Shown here: piece after piece, positions 30,111-40,925 of the stretch | How positions within the stretch are numbered: the first letter of the stretch is position 1 | Layout of the letters: every line of letters begins with the position of its first letter | Origin: Dipteris shenzhenensis | Lineage: Eukaryota; Polypodiophyta; Polypodiopsida; Gleicheniales | NCBI GenBank assembly: GCA_047967505.1 | Contig: CM106541.1 | Length of the DNA stretch: 64,000 bases | Direction: 5' to 3' (one strand) | Program-made: the position numbers and the translations under genes | The notes under the pieces: generated by a model | Told to the model about the DNA's origin: nothing | The model's input: only the letters and a program-made list of their open reading frames with translations | Databases searched by the model: none

Positions 30111-31480
30111 ATGGGGTGAAATTCCTTTCATCTCTCTATATGACCATGCTAGACAATCCCGGTATTCCATTAGAAGTGCCTTGAGGTTTGTTTCTTCTTG
30201 GGTGAGTGTTTTCCCATGAATACTAATTTTTCTTCCCCTTCAAGGGCGAGGTTGATTGTTCTGGTTTTGGATGGTCCCTCATATACTAGAGTCTCACCAA
30301 TGCTATAACTTTCTTGTACCTTGACTCCCGTAGTGGCCTTGGCATTGCTATGGGGGCACTACCACTTGTATAGTGCTTGAAGTAATATGACACTTCATGA
30401 ATATCCACTTGTGATTGTTTTGAATTGGTTGAGCACCTGATATTAGCATCAATCCTTTTAGTATTTGGGAATGTCTTTTGCTGGAGGATCAGGATTGATC
30501 TTCATCCTCACATGTGGCTTGAACTTTTGAAACTTTTTACGTTGAGAATTGTGTGGTATCTTTTCCACTAGCAAAGTATTCCCAAGTGATGGTTGATTTG
30601 TTCTGCATGCTCCTTCAATACCTTCTAGTTTCCATTCAAGTTTAGAATTCTCAGTTTTTGGTGGTACTAGATTGATGAGGTACATCTCCACAATCCTTTG
30701 TTACACTCTTTCAAACTCATCGTAATGCTCAACCTTTGGTTTGGGTCGATTTCCTTCTTTGGCTTTCTTTTGATTGTTGCTATTTTGTAACTTTGGAGGC
30801 TTGACTTTGGGGAGCTCAAAAGCCATGAGGACATGCAGAATGGCTAAATCATTGTTAAGAAGACATGGTCTTCCAATTGAGCATTTTTAGCCTCTGTCTC
30901 AAGGTCCCATGCTCCATTAGAGCCATCACTGTCAATGATAGTCTCTTCACGATCACTATCCCATTCAAGGTCAGCCATAAACATTGGAATTGTAGGATCA
31001 ATTAAACTTTCAGGCATGAGTGGAGATCCTACTCGCATGACTTTTGTATGAATTCTACGAGGACTAGATCTAGTGCATGGCAATTGTGGATTGTCACTAG
31101 TGTTTGGATCCAATTGTTGATATTTGTGTGTCTCCTACCAAGAAATTTTGTTGTGGGAGGGTTGATTTGCTAAATGCCATGGTAGAAAAGGTATCCTCCA
31201 ATGGTCTTGGCAAATGGTTTTGATTGCTCTTGTCCCTACATTGATTCTCATCACCGCATCATGATTTTGTACTATGAGTCGATTAGTACCCCAATCATAT
31301 ATGCCTTGAAACTCGCCCAAAGGGTGGGATCATTCCATAAGAGGATTCTGATGGGGATGGAGACAGGGTCAGGATGCTCAAGAGGGTTGCACCTTCTTGT
31401 TGGCATCATGACACATTGTGTTGTGGACCTATTTGATGGAATGGAGGTTTGATTATGGTGTCGAGACTAGGTGAAGCCAG
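30111..31480 (-). pseudogene. Gypsy B1 protease and long acidic linker
   Basis: Includes DWGTNRLIVQN (about 31290), the sequence that follows the LLGRP motif of the protease domain, then an acidic stretch (DLEWDSDREETIIDSDG, 30950) and a segment LEWKLEGIEGACR...KKFQKFKPHVRMK (30490-30640). The same order occurs in B2 on the other strand, which supports a family-specific linker of about 300 residues between protease and RT. Confidence 0.72.
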
Positions 31481-32200
31481 GTTAGGGACTAGATCTTGTG
31501 CTTACTTTTCAGCTTCAAATTGGGCTTGTTCCTTCTCTACACATTGTTGTAGTGCCTGAAATCAAGCCTTCTCCAATTCGGCAATCAGGTACGGAGCATC
31601 TTTGACAAGTGGATCTAAATTAGAGTTTGAAATACCTAATGCTTCTTTGTTTGGTAGAGGACTTGGTGCATGTGCTTCCTTTTGGAGCACCTTTTTTGCT
31701 AGGATAGGAGCTGATTGCTGGGTGGTCTCTTTCTATTGCAACGTGATGACATTTTACTAGTCGTGACAGAATGTTTTTGGGCCCTACACTATTGATCAAC
31801 CCCAATGGTGACTATTGGGACATTAAGCTTACCCTCATTTTGTTTTGGGGGTTTAGAATTGAGGGGACAATCTATGGAAGGATGGTTGATGCCACAGTCT
31901 TTGCATAATGGTTGGAAAGTAGAGGGGCCACGATGGGGTCACTATATGATTCTGTGATTTTGTCCACAATTGTAGCACTTGATTGGTGCTTGATATGTGT
32001 TTGGTCGAACTTGATTTGCATAGATGGGTGTCAATCCTTCCACTCCTTCCACATAGTATACTAGGTACTCAGCCTCATAGTCAAATAGTGGATCCACTTC
32101 CTTGGCTTGAAGTTATTGTAGTGGAACTACTGGTGGAGGAGGTGGATTTGGTGCTCCTAGCTCAAAGCTGATCACACCTTATTTGCTATGTAAGCAGTTC
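31481..32200 (-). pseudogene. Gypsy B1 gag C-terminal part with double zinc knuckle
   Basis: The reverse complement of 31867-31977 encodes two knuckles in one frame. The first is CYNCGQNH, with the final Cys apparently lost to a TGA codon. The second, CKDCGINHPSIDC, is complete. Both have CX2CX3HX4C spacing, one residue shorter between C and H than standard CCHC. The sequence on the 5' side is a Pro-rich region with no clear gag core. Confidence 0.65.
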
Positions 32201-32610
32201 AAAAATAGATTATAGATGTTTGAAAATTCCCTTGTGCTCCAAACGAGACTAATGCAAATGTTTGGCAAAGCGTTGTTAGGGACACTCGACACATTCTTAA
32301 AAGTGCTAGAAAAAATAAAGCATTTATACTTGTCAAAAAAATGTATAAGATTATAGCCAAGGTTGAAGCCTTGGAATCATAGGCCAGAAAGGCTCAAGAG
32401 GACTTGCTTCTAGTAAGGAATGAGCTCAAAAGACAAGAACAGATCAGAACCCACAATATTAAGGCCTATTTCAAGAATTGGTGGTTGAGAAAGATGGACA
32501 GGCCAACAAAGGAGGTGTTTAAACTCATTATAAGGAAGAGGGAGAATGAAAAGTTCCCTTTAATTGAAGTTGGTGACAATTTGTGGAGTTCTAATGAAGA
32601 GGAGAATTAA
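32201..32610 (+). pseudogene. Coiled-coil-like ORF remnant
   Basis: A + frame, open apart from one stop at about 32382, of about 130 residues. It is rich in Lys, Glu and Arg with heptad-like helices (KKMYKIIAKVEALE; VRNELKRQEQIRTHNIKAYFKNWW) and ends NLWSSNEEEN at 32610. It is unrelated in sequence to the B2 coiled coil as far as I can see. It could be the 3' tail of an accessory ORF of another element. Function unknown. Confidence 0.4.
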
Positions 32611-33333
32611 AAATGATTTACTCAACATTTTCACACCTCCTCCCCTCTACAAGGGAAAACTTTTTAGGCGAGCTTTTTCAAAATTTCATCATATTTATTT
32701 TACATTAGCCGAGATTTTTTAATCCAAAATAGCAAGCAAATGGTTACCATTTCAAGACCCAGCATGCACAGTCTGAGGCTTAAAATAGTAGCATTAAAAT
32801 GTACACCTAAACCAACCATATTCCTTAATTGCACTATGTACATAAAAATAATAAGCAAAATGGCATAATTTCCTTCAAGTTGAGGTTTAGCCAATGTACA
32901 CTGAAACCATCTTATTTAACTGCATAATTTACACTTTGCTCCATTTGTTTGCACATTTCCCATGTAGATTTTGCAAGAAAGATACGAAAAAAGTGTAAGT
33001 GGTATTATGTCCTTCCAATTGAGGTCTAGCCAATGTCCATAAATCTTACAAAACCAACATTCAATGCAAGATGCACAAACATATACATATGTAAGTGCAT
33101 ATATGTACATGTTTATGTAACAACAACATGACATATGACCTTAGGATATACCTTTTCCATAGTCAATGTGAGATGCAAAAAGAAGTGAGATTCTCCCTAA
33201 GATACATTTTCCCTACCCAATGCAATCTGCAACTCATGATCCCTTAGGATAGGTTAATGCACAAACATATACATGCCTGCATCCAAACGAAGCACCCTAA
33301 AAAATACAAAGTATATATGCTTGCAAGCCAAGT
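32611..33333. other. Junction of B1 and B2, no gene seen
   Basis: AT-rich, with an internal repeat: TTCAAGTTGAGGTTTAGCCAATGT at about 32875 and TCCAATTGAGGTCTAGCCAATGT at about 33017. It might hold diverged LTR sequence, but I found no LTR pair. Confidence 0.45.
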
Positions 33334-34050
33334 ATGCCTTCTTCTTGTCCACCCTATCTTGAAATGGCAGTAGCAGAGGATAGAGCACCATCAGCACCTA
33401 GCATTGACATAGTGATTAATCCCAAAAACTTCCAAGAGGTAATAGAGCAACATGCAAAATGCCCCCAATTGGATGGCACCACACTAGCAAACTTGATAAG
33501 ATGCCTAGTCATGATGCCAATTGGGACCTTACTAAGAAATTACGCTATAATGTGGGAAAGTTTCAAGGGATGGATCGAAACTTCACAATAATTCCCCCCA
33601 CTTGAAGAAGAGGAAAAGACAATTTTGGTAAAATTCAGTGCTTGAGATGACATAAAAAATGTAACTATCCCATTGGAGCATAAAGCCTTTGGTCAATACT
33701 GGCAATAGTGGACGGCAGAGCTAGAGTAAACATTCTGGCAAGAGAGCTATATGAAGAATGGGGTCTACCTCCAATGCAAAAGGCTACATTTAACATCTGC
33801 CTAGCTAACCACATGAAAATGAAGCCATTAGGTATCATTTTGACAATGTGTCAAAAAAAATTGCTGGAGGAAGATTCACACTCCAATTTACTATCTTGGA
33901 TCTTCCCAAGGGTGCGACAGCATACCATATATTGTTGGGAAGACCAGGCTTCGAGAAGCGTCGGTACTCCATGATTGGGGCACCGATAGGATCACTATCC
34001 AAAATAGAGAAACCGCTGTAAAGAAAAATTTGGGAATAGGGGAAATCAAA
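33334..34050 (+). pseudogene. Gypsy B2 protease region
   Basis: In 33708-33974 DGRARVNILARELYEEWG corresponds to the VDGGAxVNIL active-site loop (Gly mutated to Arg). TAYHILLGRPGFEKR (about 33917) and, in the next frame, VLHDWGTDRITIQN are the LLGRP element and its follow-up. The upstream piece 33334-33591 has no clear domain and may be the gag-protease joint. Multiple stops and shifts. Confidence 0.75.
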
Positions 34051-34850
34051 CCCACTATTCCTAGAAATGTTGAAGACACTTCTTCCACTACAGCCACCAG
34101 TCATGCATCCCCTGAACCTACCAATGCACAAAAGTCCATAATAGAAGGGGATACACAAAGTGACATCAAAAATTGGATACAGACGTTGGCTACAATAGAT
34201 AATTGTAAAAAAACACATCTAATGTTGCCAAATGTGGATGCCCAAATGATACAACTAGAAGCACCAATCTGGGATGATTAATCAAAAGTAGTGGAAATGC
34301 CAGTCTTCATGACAGGCATCGAATGGGACGGTGACCTTGAAGAGTCCATCATAGAAGGCTACAGTGCCGACATAGAGTGGGATTTGGAAATAGAACCTGA
34401 TAATGCATCCTTGGAAGGCCAAGTATTTGACAATGACTTGGCAATCCTACAGGCACTCATGGCCATTGAATTCCCCAAGATCGACCCTCCATCACAATCT
34501 AAAGGCAATAGGTCTAGGAAAAAGAAGGAGGGTGTACAATGCCACAAGGCCAAGATAGAGCATTACAATGAATTTGAAAGAATGTAGACAAGAGTGGTAG
34601 AATTGTACTTAACTAAGCCCACAAAAGCACCTGAGTCCCCAAATTTTAAATGGGATCCTGAAGGGCTTGAAGGTCTTTGTATGGCCGAAGAACCACTCCT
34701 TGGGAATGCAACTCCTATTGAAAATCCATCATTGGTCTCACTAAGCAAAAAACTTAGAAAGTTCAAACCCAATGTGAGAATGAAGAGTGAAAAGGTCAAT
34801 AGTAACAAAAAAGAAGAACAAGGGAACACAGGTGAATTGGACCAAACATG
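34051..34850 (+). pseudogene. Gypsy B2 acidic linker between protease and RT
   Basis: Segments GIEWDGDLEESIIEGYSADIEWDLEIEPDNASLEGQVFDN, then a Lys/Arg-rich run (SKGNRSRKKKEG) and FKWDPEGLEGLC...SKKLRKFKPNVRMK match the B1 linker in the same order. No known catalytic motif. The conservation between the two copies suggests it was part of the original polyprotein. Confidence 0.65.
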
Positions 34851-35194
34851 ATCACTTGAAATGCCTTGAAGAAGTGCTTAAAAAATCCAGGGAGTATGGA
34901 ATCTCTTTGAATCCTCTAAAATGTCAATTCTTGGTCACACACGGAGTAGTCTTGGGACACAGTCTCTCAACATGGGATTGCAACTGACATGGACAAAATA
35001 AAGATCATCATGGAACTTCCCCCCCGCTAAATGCCAAGGGAATTCAAGTCTTCATGGGACATGCTGGATACTATAGATGATTCATACTGAGGTATGCCAT
35101 GATTGCAAGGCCCCTATACAAGCTCCTCATCAAATTCATTTGGACAGATGAATGTGAACAAGCATTTGAAACCCTCAAGTGGAGATTTAGAATT
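34851..35194 (+). pseudogene. Gypsy B2 RT, only the thumb end left
   Basis: HDHLKCLEEVLKKSREYGISLNPLKCQFLVTHGVVLGHSLS at about 34850-34970, then QVFMGHAGYYR and PLYKLLIKFIWTDECEQAFETLK at about 35045-35190. The fingers and palm, including the DD box, are deleted between the linker and this point. Confidence 0.82.
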
Positions 35195-35717
35195 AGTTTC
35201 CTGGCATCCACTGCTTTCATTTCAGGAGGTGGTCTTCTTGCCATTAAATACCCAATGATGTTTGCACACCAATCAAGCACATCGTCTATTTGAAATAATG
35301 CAACATCTGGTAGATCATCTTCTATTCCTTCCGACTCTTCTCCTGTCCTCAATTGTGACATGTAATCGGCAATGAAATGTTGAGCCCCTTTTCTCACCAC
35401 GATTTTGAAATTGAATTCTTGTAATAGTAGAAGCCATCCTACGGTACATGGCCGATTCACAAGATATAATAAGGCTTGATGATCTGTGTAGAAGATAAAG
35501 TCAGTAGCCAATAGATAGTGTCAAAATTTCTTCATGCTGTGGATCATTGCCAAGGCTTCTCTTTCTGTTGTGGTGTAATTCACCTCCGCATCATTTAGCT
35601 GTTTGCTTGCAAAGTATACTGGGTAGTCTTTGTTGTGTTTGCCAGGTTGACATAACACACTCCCTACTACATAATTGGAACTGTTAGTATGTACATGAAA
35701 GTCTATGTCCCAATTTC
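35195..35717 (-). pseudogene. Gypsy B2 RNase H segment, inverted
   Basis: The reverse complement reads NWDIDFHVHTNSSNYVVGSVLCQ, YPVYFASKQLND, NYTTTEREALAMIHSMKKF (stop), YTDHQALLYLVNRPC, NFKIVVRKGAQHFIADYMSQL and an acidic linker ending about PPPEMKAVDARKL. RT thumb before it and integrase after it are on the + strand, so about 520 bp has been inverted in place. RNase H motifs (TDHQAL, the Glu in EREAL) are better kept here than in gypsy A. The left junction lies near 35195, the right near 35717. The integrase finger that should follow is missing. Confidence 0.86.
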
Positions 35718-36482
35718 ATGCCATCAGAACAGGGGCTGTGAGAGGCACACATTTTGTCAATGAGGTCATCCAAGAACTCTTGTCTAGCTTTATGGTGATC
35801 CATAGAAAGAGCACACCTTACTACCCCAAGGGAATGGACAAGTCGAATCCACCAACAAAATTCTATGTATTGTCCTCACCAAAGTAGTAGAACCAAGGCG
35901 TTCTGATTGGGGGCAGAAAAACTAAATGTAGCCTTATGGGCATATAGAACCACACTCAAGGTCAATATAGGAAATACACCTTTTCTTTTGGTATACGGCC
36001 TTGAAGCTGTGGTCCCAATGGAATTTGTAATACCTAGTCTACGCATAGCACTACAAGAACGCATGGGAGAACATGAATCATTGAAAGAAAGACTCTATGA
36101 AATTAGAGAAGCATATAGAGGCCAGATTAGTTGCCTACCATGCCATGACAAAAAAAAACGAAGAAGAAAAGCATGGTTTGATAGAAACCTCAAAGACAAA
36201 GACATCAAAGAAAGTGACCCGGTTCTAATGTACAATACCAAACTCCATAAGGGCAAGCTCAAATTTCTAGGTCAAGGACCCTATAGAGTCAAAAAAATGA
36301 ATCCCATTGGAGTTGTGCTGCTAGAAACACCTGATGGAGTCCAGTTCATAACAACGATAAATGGGAGCCGCCGACTAAAGCACTACTACATCAACATGCA
36401 AGCCATCCCCAACAATAATGAAGATTTGAGGGTCCCAAGTCTTCCACAGTTAGGACTAGATTGTCCCACGAGCACTCACTAG
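35718..36482 (+). pseudogene. Gypsy B2 integrase, 5'-truncated
   Basis: Resumes with RGTHFVNEVIQELL (second catalytic Asp region, Asp itself disturbed), PYYPKGMDKSN, then frame 35907-36482: LNVALWAYRTTLKVNIGNTPFLLVYGLEAVVP, a basic region (DKKKRRRKAWFDRNLKDK), and GPYRVKKMNPIGVVLLETPDG with the GPY/F motif. The final 190 residues form one open frame ending at 36482. The zinc finger and first Asp are missing. Confidence 0.86.
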
Positions 36483-36836
36483 CATATGTACACCTTCACA
36501 CATATAGGTAGTTTCAATCGATTTCAACCTAGGACTCAGAGGTGATGATTGTGTCCTAGTTGCCCTATGATTCCCTTAGCAAATTAAGCATATAAGAGGA
36601 ATGCCTACCTCACTACTCATGCATAGCGCACCCACATGTTTCGAGCACCACAAATAAAAGCCCCAAGAGATACTTGTTGTAGATCCACACACAGCACCCT
36701 CATCACACAGAAAGAGTAAAATGCATTAGCCACTCACAAAAGAAACATGCACTCTTGGCACATGATACTATATTGGCATTGTCAAATTGGGACCTGATTC
36801 ATGTGTGCAATGCTAGGGTGAAGACAGTCTAATAAG
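36483..36836 (+). other. Gypsy B post-integrase spacer
   Basis: Non-coding. Its first 80 bases match the reverse complement of the 332-bp repeats of B1. No splice signals or TATA assigned. Confidence 0.6.
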
Positions 36837-39507
36837 ATGGGAAAAAGGTGTACAACACCATCGACAAAGCAACACCATGCCAAACGGCCTAAGCCTCAAC
36901 CTCAACAGCCCTCCTCAAATCACCATCCTGAAGAAGGACCTGGTGCAGACTCACCTACCCAGAGGTCAGCACCAAAACGACCACAGCTAGTGGTTCTGGA
37001 CAGTGATACTGATGAGAAAATAAATGCAACATGCCAAGAAGAAATGCCACAAAACCAAGGGATACTAGAGGTGGGAGAAATTGAGCGAGAGCAATTGACT
37101 ATGCAAGATGCTAGTGCAGAACACCTTGAGGACTAGACCAACAAAGAGCTAGCAACAGATGGAAGAATACAGCTTGTATGGCCATGAGTCTCAACGTTCA
37201 CCATGTCACCCAATGCTTACAACTTCTTGTAGTCAAAGGGACTAGGTAGTCTTTTTAAGAAGCTAATATCCTTCTCACCAACACCTGCTATGACTGAATA
37301 CATTTATCAATTCATAACATCATATAAAAGTAGAGAGTTTGGAGAAAGATAAGTATGGAACAGTAACATATAAAGAAAAGACCTTACAGATCTACCTTAG
37401 TAGATCCACTATGCAGGAGTCTTTCTCATTTCTAGATGCACAAGAAGAATATCCAAAGAAACATTTGGATGCAAGATTCTTTGAAATTCAGGATTTATTC
37501 CCACCTAACACAAAGTCACAAAGTGGGGGAATACACCATCAAATGATTTTGGACCCCATATGCAAAGAGGCAGCTAAGTTTTTGGCTAACATTTTCAATC
37601 ATTCAGGAGTGAGCAAAAACTATATGTCAGTAAAAACTCTTACATTCCTTGGTAGAGAAAAACTACAAGATTGGGCTCAACACATATCCTTGCTGCTAAC
37701 CAATTATGTATCCACTACACATAATGGCAAAAACTACATTGCCCATCTATTGGCCATAATAATTGGATTTGCAATAGAGCAAGAGGATGAGTCTACACCC
37801 CTCTCAACACAAGATATAGAGGACTTTGAAGCATTGATATTATCGCCAAAATGGGAATCAGACCCTCCACCTACTCTCAATGAGGACAGCATGGAAGGGC
37901 AACAATCCAAACAGACTGCAGAGAATGATAATGTGGAACTCTGCCAAAGAATACTACAACTCAGTTCAGTCTTGCTCTCGCAACAGAAGGACTCAAACAT
38001 GGAAATCCAAGAGGATACCATTCCACATAATGACTTTGCAAAAGAGCCAAATAACATACCTCTCTAGGAACCACAAGTCACCAATATTGACAACTCAACT
38101 CTAGAGTCACAACCCCCAAATGTCTCTAGTGGCACCACATGAATCAATTGTATGACCAATACAAGCAAGGCCATAGCACATTCCAAATCATACAACATCA
38201 TAGCCAATAGTTACAACAATGGTCTCAATTATTTACTACCATGGTGTCAGATGAGTAGGAAACAGAAATGGAAAGACAGATGCTCCCATCACTCCAACCC
38301 AAAGTGCAAAGCGCCGAGATTGAAATTATGAAGCTCAAGGAAAGCATGGCAGAAGAAATGCAGCAACAACTCCTTGCACAAAATGCTCTAGCAGAAAGTA
38401 GAGAGGATGCCCTACAAGCCACGGTTCCTCTCCAAGATAAACACCTATAGCTATCTGAGGCCTTGAACCAAAAGGAAAACGTTGAGTTATCCCTCTCCCA
38501 TATGCAAGCCACTTGTGATGATATCAAAAAGGAATTGGTACAATTAAATGAAAGATTATTACTTAAAGAGGATCAGATCCATGCCACATTAGATACAAAC
38601 AATGAGTTGCAAAATAGCCTCAAAGAGGGTGAACATCAAATTCAAGCTCTAGAGAAGGAAGGCATGGAATCAAGGGAGATACTTGTGCACACCAAAGCAG
38701 AACTGGACACTCAAGAACAAGAGATACTCCAACTCCATGTGCTTAATGATCAAGTTCCAGGGCATCCAAAAGTAGCTCAATAATTCAATAGTCTAAAGCT
38801 TGCATACACCTCCACCTTGGGTAAGTATAAAGATAAGTGCATGGAGTGGCAAAATGAAAAAGCTATAATTTCCAAGTTGGAAATTCAACTACTAGGTCAA
38901 GCCGATGATGATGCGAAGGGGTCAGCACAAGATCTTTTGATACAAGGCATCACTACATTATCTTGTTGCAGTCCTCTAGCAAGAGGATCACCTTGAAGGA
39001 AGAATACACATACTCTGGAAACACTTGCAAATCAAAATGTTACATGCAGTATCTAGTATTGATTGGACCAAACCAGTAAGCACAAAGAATCTTCGAGATC
39101 TATGCCAGCACATAGATGAAGATGAGAGGAATGTGTTCTGTCTCTCAGTATATGCAAATCTCATACGGGTAAAGGCTGATGCAATACTACATTATGAATG
39201 CTTGATGGGAAGCCCCCCTCTTTGGGTAATAGCTGGGCTCCTACCTTTACTACAACAATCACGAGCAATTTTTATGGGATACAACTCCCAGAAAAGTCCA
39301 AAATTAAAGCTATCAATGCCTACCAGAAGCGACAGGGATCTGCTAGAGGAATATACGGTCTACCTTCAATCTAATCTCCCCTATCTTGCCACTCTCTATT
39401 CTAATCTACTAACATCCCTACCTAACTCCATTACTATCCTCCATACCTTTCCAGAAATCCACACTAATCAATATTCCTTGCCATGCCTCTTTGCCCATGC
39501 ATCTTAA
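36837..39507 (+). pseudogene. Accessory ORF 1 of gypsy B2: N-terminal domain, coiled coil, C-terminal domain
   Basis: Not in a single frame. From ATG 36837: a basic, Pro/Gln-rich head (KRCTTPSTKQHHAKRPKPQPQ, ends with stop 37137-37139). Then 37187-37370: GLGSLFKKLISFSPTPAMTEYIYQFITSY...REFG, continued after a frame change at 37350 by YGTVTYKEKTLQIYLSRSTM, a pattern that resembles the ORF1-type domain seen in some plant Tat-lineage retrotransposons. A long open frame to 38067 (242 codons) ends in an acidic Ser/Gln linker. A strong heptad coiled coil follows at 38268-38783 (EIEIMKLKESMAEEMQQQLLAQ...; NERLLLKEDQIHATLDTNN). A C-terminal globular part lies at 39025-39360 (DWTKPVSTKNLRDLCQHIDEDERNVFCLSVYANLIRVKAD). 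It lies 3' of integrase, where env-like ORFs sit in some plant elements, but no transmembrane segment or signal peptide is evident. Function unknown. Confidence 0.55.
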
Positions 39508-39758
39508 CACTATCGCCTAATCCAAGAATCTAACTCCTATCATCCAGTTACACCTAACTTTTTTCCAACACTTGACAATCCATCCCTTGAGGATTATCAA
39601 GTTGCTAAGTCAATTTGTACTGCTCTCTCTCCACTTTCCTCCAACATCCCTACTCTAACTTCTCGAATTCACTACTTGCTTCAACCTCAAGCTTTTCCCC
39701 TATAACATCTTTCTCTTCCCCAAGACCACATGTCCCTCCAATCTCCCTTGAGTTTTCT
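39508..39758 (+). other. Gap between accessory ORFs
   Basis: Pyrimidine-rich (CCTCC, TCTCC) non-coding stretch. No gene seen. Confidence 0.5.
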
Positions 39759-40039
39759 ATGGAAGACACCATTAATGATTCCATCAATGAGCTTCAAGAA
39801 TTGGAGAATCCAGTATGCACACCCACAAGGGAGTTGCAACAAGATACAGATAGGATTCCCATGCCTGGTAATCCCATTGATGGTTTGTGGAGGCAATACC
39901 CAAACATATAGTCAAGAGGAGGATGGGACCTCTCGTGAATTTCAATGAGTATCCGCCAAGCATAAATCACTCCAAACATCAGCATGAAATTGGAGGCACA
40001 GCCTGCTTGGCGTAGACCAAATCTGGTTAATGAAAAGTA

Positions 40040-40044
40040 CCTCC
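40040..40044 (+). repeat. Copia 2 target-site duplication, left
   Basis: CCTCC, matched by CCTCC at 45554-45558. Confidence 0.9.
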
Positions 40045-40397
40045 TGTTGAGATATTGAGCTCCATTCATGATATGCCAGGGTGACTATTGTGCATTTATG
40101 TCACCGACTTGTTAGCTGCAGATGCGGTTGGTACACTGCCCATGAATAATAGCTAGATGATAGCTATCTTTATGTACTCTAGCTAATGGCTTAGTTAATA
40201 TGCCACCTTAGTTAGTTGAGTTTGGTTTGAGACCCACATACAGGGTTCACCTATTCGTCTGTACTTAGAGTTCTTTTGGCTTTCACAACTAAGAAGAGAG
40301 AAACTATTTTCAGCCTCCACCTTTGTGTCTATTCCCCCATTGTGTATGTGAGAAAGCTACAAGTGAGACTCCGTCCTTCTCTCCCACTCTCTTCACA
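40045..40397 (+). repeat. Copia 2 left LTR
   Basis: TGTTGAGATAT...CTCTTCACA; the same 353-bp length as the right LTR. The TG...CA ends are canonical. Confidence 0.95.
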
Positions 40398-40410
40398 TAG
40401 TATTAGAGCT
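40398..40410 (+). promoter_or_regulatory. Copia 2 primer-binding site
   Basis: TAGTATTAGAGCTC immediately after the LTR, close to the iMet complement TGGTATCAGAGC with changes explained by G-to-A and C-to-T. Confidence 0.8.
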
Positions 40411-40925
40411 CAGTTCGTGGTAAGGAGCTCAAGAAAGCAAACCAAGTTCACGGTGTCCTAGTAAGAGGATCAGTGTTGCTTTCCTTTTTTTTTCAAGTTT
40501 GGGAGCAAATCTCTGCAGGTAGCACAGCTGAAAAGTGCAAGAGTGCATTAGGATGCCCTTCACGGTGTGGCAAGAAGGTAGTATATACTATAGGCCATTT
40601 CTGATTTGAGGCCATTTTGGGGCCCGTTTTGGTGGCGAAAGTTTTCTGCAGGCACTCAAGAAAGTGCCTTGTTTCTGCTGTGCGACCACTGTTCTGCAGT
40701 CCCTGAAAAGTTATCGTAGAAATTACATCATATGCCTGTGTGTAGAGATATTGGGAGTGATGGAATCATTCTTATTGCCTGTTGATGCATAATCGTCATT
40801 AGGAAGTGACTGTGTGGTCAAATACCACTCTCATTAGTTTTGCAGATTTGCCCTTGTGAGGCAGAAGTTGTGTTTTTTTGCAGTGACAAAATGTTTGGAA
40901 GTGTTCATGGTGTCTGATGCTCTTT
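40411..40925 (+). other. Copia 2 leader
   Basis: Untranslated region between PBS and gag. No gene seen. Confidence 0.7.

Larger units (their letters stand above)
26981..32200 (-). mobile_element. Ty3/gypsy family B, copy 1 (minus strand), no LTRs found
   Basis: From high to low coordinate: gag with a double zinc knuckle, protease region, RT, RNase H, integrase, then the duplicated post-integrase segment. Protein-level similarity to B2 on the other strand is clear in several places (DWGTxRxxxQN; LEGxEG in the PR-RT linker; KKFxxFKPxVRMK; NWDIDFHVH; KAWFDRNLKDK; HKGKLK). Coding is heavily interrupted. The 5' end is uncertain and meets the 5' end of B2 head to head at about 32.2-33.3 kb. Confidence 0.8.

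Noticed and set aside
36837-39507. Accessory ORF 1 as a retroviral-type envelope
   Set aside because: No signal peptide, transmembrane segment or cleavage site is visible, and the main feature is a soluble coiled coil.
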